This document shows, piece by piece, positions 44,605-53,036 of a DNA stretch of 64,000 nt. The DNA lies in contig CM060732.1 of the NCBI GenBank assembly GCA_030704615.1, positions 56,525,053-56,589,052 of the forward strand, written 5' to 3'. Source of the DNA: Takakia lepidozioides. Taxonomy: Eukaryota; Streptophyta; Takakiopsida; Takakiales; Takakiaceae. The notes beneath the pieces are model-generated. The model saw nothing but the letters and a program-made list of their open reading frames with translations. It was not told where the DNA came from and searched no databases. Numbering within the stretch: the first letter of the stretch is position 1; the number at the start of each line of letters is the position of its first letter. A program made the position numbers and the translations under genes.

Positions 44605-45925
44605 CGAATGCGGCGCCGCATTTCCGTTAAGTACCATCACGAAGCTACACATCCGTACTTGTTGGAAGAAAATGCGGCACCGCATTTCCGTTCCACCTTC
44701 ACATACCTTAGTTGTTGAACGGAAATACGGTGCCGCATTTCCGTCCCACAGCTCCATGTATGAGATACAAAAGGGAAATGCGGCGCCGCATTTCCGTTCT
44801 GGAATGTCGAAAGGTGCGATTCGGACGGAAATGAGGCACAACATTTCAGTTCCCGTGGTTCATGATTTTCAATGTGAACGGAAATGCGGTACCGCATTTC
44901 CGTTCCCCTTCACATACGTTAGTTGATGAATGGAAATGCCGTGCCACATTTCCGTTCGGGAAAGTATAGAGGTCTCACCTGGACAGAAATGCGGTGCCGC
45001 ATTTCCGGTCTGGAAAGTTTGAAGGTCTCACATGGATGGAAATGCGGCACCACATTTCCGTAGCACAGCTCCAGGCCCCATATACAAAACGGAAATGCGG
45101 CGCCGCATTTCCGTTCTAGAATGTCGGAAGGTGCGACTCGGACGGAAATGCGGTGCCGCATTTCTGTTCCCGTTGCGCACGATTTTCAGTCAGAACGGAA
45201 ATGCGGTACCGCATTTCCGTTCTGTAGAGTATTAACGTCTGACGCTGGCGGAAATGCTGTGCCGCATTTTCGTTCCACAGCTCCATGCCTCACATACAAA
45301 ACGGAAATGCGGCGCCGCATTTCCGTTTTGGAATGTCGGAAAACGGTGCGGAGCCAACCGACGGAAATGCGGTGCCGCATTTCCGTTCTGGAATGTTGGG
45401 AGGTGCGACTCGGATGGAAATGCGCTGCCGCATTTCAGTTCCGATGGTTCACGATTTTCAGTCAGAACGGAAATGCGGTACCGCATTTCCGTTCTGGATA
45501 GTATGAATGTCTCAAGCGGTCGGAATCGCACTCGGCTCCATGCATCAGATACAAAATGGAAATGCGGCGCCGCATTTCCGTTCTGGAATGTCGGAAAGTG
45601 CGACTCCGGATGTGCCGCATTTCTGTTCCCGTTGTTCATAATTCTCAATCAGAACGGAAATGCGGTACCGCATTTCCGTTCCACCTTCACATACCGTGCT
45701 TGTGGATGGAAATGCGGTACCGCATTTCCGTTCTGGAGAGTATGAATGTCTTTTAAGGACGGAAATGTGCTGCAGCATTTCTATCCCTCAGCTCCATGCA
45801 TCAGATACAAAATGGAAATGCGGCGCCGCATTTCCGTTCTGGAATGTCGGAAAAGTGCGACTCGGACGGAAATGCGGTGCCGCATTTCTGTTCCCGTTGT
45901 TCATAATTCTCAATCAGAACGGAAA
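44605..45925. repeat. Palindrome array, element B right, 53-bp period
   Basis: About 25 palindromes. Core starts at 44612, 44676, 44729, 44782, 44835, 44888, 44940, 44993, 45046, 45099, 45152, 45205, 45258, 45311, 45371, 45424, 45477, then 45566, 45611, 45664, 45716, 45769, 45822 and 45876. Most steps are exactly 53 bp. Arms read GGAAATGCGG/CCGCATTTCC; the core alternates among GGCGCC, GGTGCC, GGCACC and GGTACC, and the inter-core text varies. The assembly breaks off inside the array. Confidence 0.95.
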
Positions 45926-46425
45926 NNNNNNNNNNNNNNNNNNNNNNNNNNNNNNNNNNNNNNNNNNNNNNNNNNNNNNNNNNNNNNNNNNNNNNNNNNN
46001 NNNNNNNNNNNNNNNNNNNNNNNNNNNNNNNNNNNNNNNNNNNNNNNNNNNNNNNNNNNNNNNNNNNNNNNNNNNNNNNNNNNNNNNNNNNNNNNNNNNN
46101 NNNNNNNNNNNNNNNNNNNNNNNNNNNNNNNNNNNNNNNNNNNNNNNNNNNNNNNNNNNNNNNNNNNNNNNNNNNNNNNNNNNNNNNNNNNNNNNNNNNN
46201 NNNNNNNNNNNNNNNNNNNNNNNNNNNNNNNNNNNNNNNNNNNNNNNNNNNNNNNNNNNNNNNNNNNNNNNNNNNNNNNNNNNNNNNNNNNNNNNNNNNN
46301 NNNNNNNNNNNNNNNNNNNNNNNNNNNNNNNNNNNNNNNNNNNNNNNNNNNNNNNNNNNNNNNNNNNNNNNNNNNNNNNNNNNNNNNNNNNNNNNNNNNN
46401 NNNNNNNNNNNNNNNNNNNNNNNNN
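45926..46425. other. Assembly gap (500 N)
   Basis: Exactly 500 unknown bases, a conventional placeholder, so the real distance is unknown. The palindrome family differs on the two sides, so the missing DNA includes the B/C junction and possibly a transposase gene. Confidence 0.97.
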
Positions 46426-49400
46426 CTCCGGGCCGGATTTCCAATCCATCGCTCTTCGAAGAACATGCATGCCCTGGAAAAAATGGCCGCCGAATTTCGA
46501 TTTGGTGAAATGTTGATTGGGCTAGCCGTTTTCGGCCCCAAACAGAAAATCGGCGTTTTTTTTTTTTTTTTTGCTTCGCGCCATTTTATTGGCCTTCCCC
46601 CCGACAAATTTCTAATCCCAGAATCTGACTGGCAACCCGGATCGGAAATCCGGCGCCGGATTTCCAAGTCCTGACAGGTTAATTCGAATCCCGGACGGAT
46701 GGAAATCCGGCGCAGGGATTTCCATCCGCCAGGAGGTCGGCGCCCAAAATTTCCATCATGCAGGTAATTCGGATCGCTGGCGTATGGAAATCGGCGCCGA
46801 ATTTCCATCCATCCGTTATTCGATTCCTCAATGACTGGAAAAATGGGCGCCGAATTACGATTTTGGTTTGCCAGTCAGATCTAGGCCTTAGCCGTTTTCG
46901 GCCCCGAATAAAAAAATGGGAGTTTTTTTATTTTTCGTTTTTTACCTTCGGGCCATTTTTTTGTTCTGGGGGCCGCCGAAAATGGATAAGTCCAGATCTG
47001 AATAGGCACAAAATCGGAAATTCGGCGCCGAATTTCCATCCATCCGGTATTCAATACCTGGAGGATGGAAATACGGGCGCCGGAATTTCCATCCGCCAGG
47101 TAGGCGGCGGCGCCAAAATTTCCCATCCATCAGGGATTCGAAGACGGATGGATGGAAATTCGGCGCCGAATTTCCATCCATCCGCGACCGTCACTTACCT
47201 GCATGATGGAAAATGGCGGCCGAATCATTTTGGTGCCAGGCAAATATGGGACTAGCGTTTCGGCCCCGAAAAAGAAAAAATGGCCGTTTTTTGTTTTTTC
47301 GGCGCATTTTTAAGTTCGGGGCCGAAAAATGGCTAAGTTCCCGATACTGATTTGGCGCCGACTAACCTCGGGGAAATTCGGCGCCATTTCCATTCCAGTA
47401 CCTGCGGTTAAAGTGCGAAGAGCGGATGGGGGGAAATCCGGCGCCGATTTCCATCCATCCGCTCTTCGAATTACCTGATGATGAAAATTTTGCGCGCCGA
47501 CTTACCTGCGATGGAAATCCGGCGCCGGATTTCCATCCATCCGCTCTTCGAATTACCTGCATGACTGGAAAAATGGCGCCGAATTTCCGATTTGGTGCCA
47601 ATCAGATCTGGAATTAGCCATTTTCGGCCCCGAACTGGAAAATGGCGCCGAAAAAAACAAAACAAAACGCCATTTTTTCTGTTCGGGGCCGAAAACGGCT
47701 AAGTCCCAGATTTGACTGGCACCAAAATCGGAAATTCGGCGCCATTTCCCAGTCATGCAGGTAATTCGAAGGGCGGATGGATGGAAATCCGGCGCCGGAT
47801 TTCCATCCATCCGCTCTTCGAATTACCTGCTGATGGAAATTTTGCGCGCCGACCTCCTACCTGGCGGATGGAAATACCGGCGCCGGATTTCCATCATCCG
47901 CTCTTTGAATTACCTGCATGACTGGAAAAATGGCGCTCCGAATTCCGATTTTGGTGCCATTCAGATCTGGGACTTAGCCATTTTCGGCCGAACAAGAAAA
48001 TGGCGCCGAAGAGAAAAAAAAAAAAAAAAAAAAAAAACCCCTTTTTAGTTCGGGGCCGAAAACGGCTAAGTCCTAGATCTGACTGGCACCAAAATCGGAA
48101 ACGGCGCATTTTTCCAGTCATGGAGGTAATTCGAAGAGCGGATGGATGGAAATCCGGCGCCGGATTTCCATCCATCCGCGCTCCGAATTACCTGCATGAT
48201 GGAAATTTTGGGCGCCGACCTCCTACTGGCGGATGGAAATCCGGCGCCGGATTTCCATCCATCCGCTCTTCGAATTACCTGCATGACTGGAAAAATGGCG
48301 CCGAATTTCCGATTTTGGTGCCAGTCAGATCTGGGACTTAGCCATTTTCGCGCCCTGAACAAGAAAAATGGCGCGCCGAAGAAAAAAAAAAAAAAAAAAA
48401 ACGCCATTTTTCCTGTTTGGGGCCGAAAACGGCTAAGCCCCAGATCAACTGGCACCAAATCGGAAATTCGGCGCCATTTTTCCAGTCATGCAGGTAATTC
48501 GAAAGAGCGGATGGATGGAAATCGGCGCCGGATTTTCTATCGCGCTACCCGCGTTCCGAATTACCTGCATGATGGAAATTTTGCGCGCCGACCTACCTGG
48601 CGGATGGAAATCCAGCGCCGGATTTCCATCCATCCGCTCTTCTTTTACTACCTGCATGACTGGAAAAATGGCGCCGAATTTCCGATTTTGGTGCCAGTCA
48701 GATCTGGGACTTAGCCATTTTCGGGCCCCGAACAGAAAAATGGCGCCGCGGAAAAAAAAAAAAAAAAAAAAAACTCATTTTTTTAGTTCGGGGCCGAAAT
48801 CGGCTAAGTCCCAGATCTGAACTGGCACCAAAATCGGAAATTCGGCGCCATTTTTCCAGTCATGGAGGTAATTCGAATAGCGGATGGGGAAATCCGCCGC
48901 CGAATTTCCATCCATCCGCGCTCCGAATTACCTGCATGATGGAAATTTTGCGCGCCGACGTACTCCGGTGCCGGATTTCCATCCATTCGCTCTTCGAATT
49001 ACCTGCATGACTGGAAAATGGCGCCGAATTTCCGATGTTGGTGCCAGTTCAGATCTGGGACAGCCATTTTTCGGCCCCGAACTGGAAAAATGGCGCCGAA
49101 AAAAAAAAAAAAAAAACAAAAAACCAAAAAATCGCCATTTTCCAGTTCGGGGCCGAAAACGGCTAAGTCCCCATATCTGACTGGCACCAAAATCGGAAAT
49201 TCGGCGCCATTTTCCAGTCATGGAGGTATTCGAAGAGTGGATGGATGGAAATCCGGCCGGATTCCATCCATCCGCGCTCCGAATTACCTGCATGATGGAA
49301 ATTTTGCGCGCCGACGTACTGCGTTGCCGGATTTCCATCCATCCGCTCTTCAAATTACCTGCATGACTGGAAAAATGGCGCTGAATTTCCGATTTTGGTG

Positions 49401-49457
49401 CCAGTCAGATCTGGGACTTGGCCATTTTTCGGCCCCGAACTGGGAAAAATGGCGCCG

Positions 49458-49514
<57 letters not shown>

Positions 49515-49860
49515 ATTTTTCAGTTTGAGGCCGAAAACGGCTAAGTCACAGATCTGACTAGCACCCAAAATCGGAAATTCGGGCGCCATTTTTCGAGTTC
49601 TGGGCCCAGTCAGATCTGGGACTTAGCCATTTTCGGCCCCGAAACTAGAAAAATGGGCCGAAAAAAAAAAAAAAAAAAAATTAGTTTGGGGCTCAGTCAG
49701 ATCTGGGACTTAGCCATTTTCGGCCCCGAAAATGGCTAAGTCCCTAGGGTGGCTGGCACCAAAATCGGAAATTCGGCGCGCATTTTTCCAGTCATGCAGG
49801 TTAATTCGAAGAGCGGATGGATGGAAATCCGACGCCGGATTTCCATCCGCCAGGTTAGGT
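46426..49860. repeat. Element C array of nested inverted repeats (AAATCCGGCGCCGGATTT) with poly(A) loops
   Basis: Repeating units of roughly 365 bp. Each has a palindrome around CCGGCGCCGG with arms of about 37 bp (for example centred at 47793: ...GGATGGATGGAAATCCGGC and its inverse). Each also has a second, much larger inverted repeat of about 100-bp arms around a homopolymer: A-runs near 48012-48036, 48380-48400, 48753-48773, 49101-49117, 49460-49512 and 49662-49680, and a T-run at 46557. Variants with AATTCGGCGCCGAATT also occur. No credible genes; long frames here are repeat artefacts. Confidence 0.93.
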
Positions 49861-49879
49861 GCGTGCGCGCAAAATTGGG

Positions 49880-49957
49880 GAGAAGATGGGGGAGAAGATG
49901 CAGAAGATTCCCAGGAGGTGAGGTGGACAGTCCCCCAAGAGGACGGGGATTTTTGAG
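49880..49957 (+). pseudogene. Remnant of a third ParB-methyltransferase gene (C-terminus)
   Basis: The plus strand encodes EDAEDSQEVRWTVPQ followed by EDGDF and a stop. This matches the conserved tail (RWTVPQGEDGIFES in B, RWTVPAGEDGIFEG in A). It points toward the right terminus, the same relation of gene end to element end as on the left of element A. It shows that C had its own copy of the gene. Confidence 0.7.
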
Positions 49958-50200
49958 AGGCATAGTGGAACTGATGATCACAAAGCTCGGATGATGAGGG
50001 GGATGAGGGGTGAGGAAGAAGGTGGGGCAGTTCCTCGGAGGGTGTAGGAGAGTAGTGCCCATTCCGGCTATGACAGTTAGAACACACTTGTATAGACGTG
50101 GCTTGCCACAAAATTTGCAATAAAATGTTGCATTTCAAGTCCACTGGTGCCACATTCCAACTTCACATGACCCTATTTCCGTGCCTCCTAACCCTATTTC
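49958..50200. other. Subterminal non-coding DNA of element C
   Basis: No palindrome core and no gene; between the methyltransferase remnant and the terminal repeats. Confidence 0.4.
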
Positions 50201-50214
50201 CATGGACTCACAAT

Positions 50215-50273
50215 GGTCTGCTCATGCTTTTTTTTTTCCCGCTCATGCTCATGCCTCAGAAATAGCAGCCCCC
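50215..50273 (-). repeat. Right terminus of element C with CATGAGC repeats
   Basis: Three GCTCATG copies (CATGAGC on the minus strand), then AATAGCAGCCCCC at the very end, the inverse of the left terminus of B. Confidence 0.85.
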
Positions 50274-50489
50274 ACATTGACCTCATGACTAAAGAGTTCA
50301 TGATTGTGCCCCCCAGAGAAGAGTTACAAAAATATTACCCACAGGGTTAATGGGCAGGGCAGAGGCTACCAACAAATATTATGTACATCTGGCTAAGATA
50401 GTCAATGCAAACAGAACGGATTGGGCTGGTATAAAAGCTGCTGACAGCTTTGTGGTCATACAGGACTTCATATAAGTCCCACTAAGTAT

Positions 50490-50850
50490 ACACCATCCAA
50501 TTAGTTTATGGTATGGGAAGATTTACTTCCAGTGGAATTCTTGTTACCTACCATGAGGACGGAATGGGGAAAGAGAATGGAATTGCAAGATTCACTTAAG
50601 GTCAGGAAACATGAATTATACCATGTGGAAAGAAGTACGTGCTGATGCAGCTGATAACATGACATATTCAGAGAAGAGAAAGGAACAGTTGATGAAGGCA
50701 AGTTAAAGACTTTAAGACGGGAGATTTGGTTCTCTGGTGCAGAAGAAGGGAAAGATTAAAGCTTGCTAAGCTTAAATCACCCAGAAGGACATTATGTCAT
50801 ACAGAAGATATATGATAACAACACCACCATGTTACCAAACCAGTAACAAA
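50490..50850 (+). pseudogene. Ty3 integrase C-terminal remnant
   Basis: LVYG in one frame, then LLPVEFLLPTMRTEW, LQDSLKVRKHEL and, further on, FKTGDLVLW: the region after the integrase catalytic core in plant Ty3 elements (GPY/F-side domain). Frames are broken. Plus strand, belonging to the outer retrotransposon; everything upstream of it is replaced by element C. It shows that ORF3 lies downstream of pol. Confidence 0.6.
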
Positions 50851-51039
50851 GGAGATGTTGGGAAGAGTCATGCCAATAATGAAAGTGGTACAGTGGTTAT
50901 CCATGACAAATCATTTGCAGCATGATTTGCATGTTGAAACGCAGAAGCAGTCACGGGCTGCGCCAGTGATACCAACGGAGTATGGAGCACTTGGCGCTAG
51001 GCCGTGTGTATATGACCAGGGCGGGCAGTATAAGAGTGA

Positions 51040-51290
51040 TACAGCCTATCACAGCCCATCAAGGCGCGACACAGCCATCACAGCCTATCACAGCCAAGCA
51101 CAGCGTGACACAGCCTATCACAGCCCATCAAGGCGCGACACAGCCTATCACAGCCCAACACGGCGCAACACAGCCTATCACAGGCCCATCACGGCGCGAC
51201 AAGCCTATCCACAACCTACCACAGTGGGTCACAGCCTATCACAGCTTACCACAGTGCGACACAGCCTGTCACAGCTCAACACAGCCTACT
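51040..51290 (+). repeat. CACAGCC decamer array outside an LTR
   Basis: About 25 units of CACAGCC(T/C)(A/C)(T) and relatives, the same minisatellite as in the LTR U3 regions. Here it lies between integrase and ORF3 and is not followed by recognisable LTR sequence. It may be a remnant of an LTR or an internal copy of the array. Confidence 0.7.
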
Positions 51291-51299
51291 GGGGTTACA

Positions 51300-51960
51300 C
51301 AATCCAAAGGATCAGTGACAAAAGGACGTGGGTTAACATCCGGAGAGTGGCCGGAGGAAAAAGGGACGGAGCACTTGTGAAATGGACACGTGGACGCCAG
51401 GGCGAGACCCACAGCCGGACAAGATTGCAAGAGCGAGTTGTCATCAAGGAAAAGAGAAAAAACTGGCCGTTCAAAGTATCTACCCGGCACATTAATTATA
51501 GGGCCCATTAATGCATACAGGGAAAGGGTAACGGAACCCTTTAAAAGTACCAAAAAGCGAAATCCATGTCACATGTGCTATCGTAGTGGACAGTCCGGAG
51601 TGGAAAATCCATGGGAGGGAATTAAATTACAAAACCAATCACACAACCAACAGCCAATCATAAGCCAAAATTACCTGCAGAGGATAATTTCCAAGAAGCG
51701 AAATCAAAAAATTGGCGGGATTATGAGTGCAAGAGTCGGCGTCGTTCCAAGTAACGGGCGTTCTCGTCAGAGAAGAAGAAACAATCAGAGCTATAGCTTT
51801 GAAGCTATTGCAGAAATAACAGACTACACGCTCGCCGTACTACTTACGCAGTGGCACAAGGACAGACGAACGGAAAGTACATTTTCTCTAAATCGCTGCT
51901 TGCAAACCCCACAGGCTTACAAGCACTTACCCATTTCATTCTGCGCCAACCATACTTTTA
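51300..51960. other. Spacer between decamer array and ORF3 region
   Basis: Plus-strand frames here are short or run through repeats. No domain recognised. It is probably part of the outer retrotransposon's pol-ORF3 spacer. Confidence 0.35.
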
Positions 51961-51966
51961 TGCTTT

Positions 51967-53033
51967 GTGCCCTGCAGGGTTGGTCTTCAGTTGTTGCAAC
52001 CAAAACCTGTCTGTTTGTCCAGAATGAAGAGAGTGAGAGGAATGGAAGACATCAGGGTAAAAAGCACCACAATCTTACAAAAGCAAACGTTCGCTGCACC
52101 AAAGGCGGTGCAGCTACTAAAGGAGCTGCGATTGGAGGGATTGCTACGCAAGGACTGGTCCTTGCATCATCGGCAGTTCATGATACAATTTCTTCAAAAC
52201 TTTGAGCCTCGGACAAGAGTTACTTAGGTGAGGGGAGTAGATATAGAAATTACTCCCCAGTACCTGGACTGTTTGATTTGCCATCAGGACATGTGGAGGT
52301 GGATGAGCACAGGGCAAGATTGCAGATAGGGAATTTGTTCCAAGAAGGGAGTTTCTTTAAAACTCAAGGTTTTGCTTGTACCAAAGCCGAGTACCCAGGG
52401 CTTAGGGAGGTTGGCCAAATTTTGAACGTTCTGTTTGCCATGAAACAAAACCAACAGTATTTGAGCAGGTCCTTCACAGAGGAGATCCTGAAAGCTTTGA
52501 GGGGAGAGGATGTCGCTTGGGAGGAGTTAATGTACAATGGATTGGTGGACGAGATGAAGAGGTTACAGGGCACTACTGCAAAGTCTCCGATCATTGTGTC
52601 TGGTCCAATCATTGTTCAAATAATTCTTGATTCTTGCATACTTGATACTTGGGAGAGAAAGGAGATGTGAGTGTTTGAAACAGAAACCACTGCAATTGAA
52701 GAGCAAGGCTCTTCACACAGTGAGGGTGGACTGGCAATGCAACCCCAGTCTAAGAGGCAGAGGCGGGGAAAGAGTGTAGTGGCGGATCCACTGGCTTCAC
52801 GGAAACCGCATGATAATGTTTCCCAAGCTCTTGTGCAGGAAGGGGCACAGCAACACAGAGAGCTGCTACTATTGAAAGCAGGGCCTTCAGAAAGGGAAGA
52901 GGAAGTCACTTTGATACCACAGCTACCACAACCAATTGACTCTGTTGTTTTGGAGGCTCCACCAATATATGTTGTGGCATCACCACCAATTGCTCAGGAA
53001 GAAGAAAGATTAGACATTCCTACTACAGAGTAG
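51967..53033 (+). pseudogene. ORF3 upstream region of the outer retrotransposon (three broken segments)
   Basis: Segments 51967-52227 (VQLLKELRLEGLLRKDWSLH), 52278-52670 (LREVGQILNVLFAMKQNQQY) and 52671-53033. The first frame change is near 52227. The second and third segments share a frame but are separated by a TGA (52668-52670), and the third ends in a TAG at 53031-53033 before ORF3. The helical, Leu/Lys-rich character suggests one longer original protein. No family recognised. Confidence 0.5.
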
Positions 53034-53036
53034 GTC

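Larger units (their letters stand above)
35722..50273. mobile_element. Composite MULE-like element B/C
   Basis: Ends are GGGGGCTGCTATTTC (35722) and its inverted counterpart ending at 50273, each next to CATGAGC repeats as in element A. The left two thirds (B) carry two small genes, a ParB-methyltransferase gene and palindromes of the AAATGCGGCGCC type. From 46426, beyond an assembly gap, the palindromes switch to AAATCCGGCGCC (C), and a plus-strand remnant of a third methyltransferase C-terminus lies near the right end. The flanks show no shared 9 bp (AGTCTCAAA against ACATTGACC). I read this as two elements fused by recombination. No transposase gene is visible outside the gap. Confidence 0.75.

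Noticed and set aside
44605-46808. Long frames through the B array and the N gap
   Set aside because: Open only because of repeats (CGAAFPF and similar) and unknown bases.
46800-49560. Frames in the C array with poly-Lys or poly-Phe runs
   Set aside because: Translated poly(A)/poly(T) loops and inverted repeats; no codon structure.
35722-50273. Simple MULE insertion with target duplication
   Set aside because: The flanking 9-mers differ and palindrome families change inside, so one clean insertion does not explain it.
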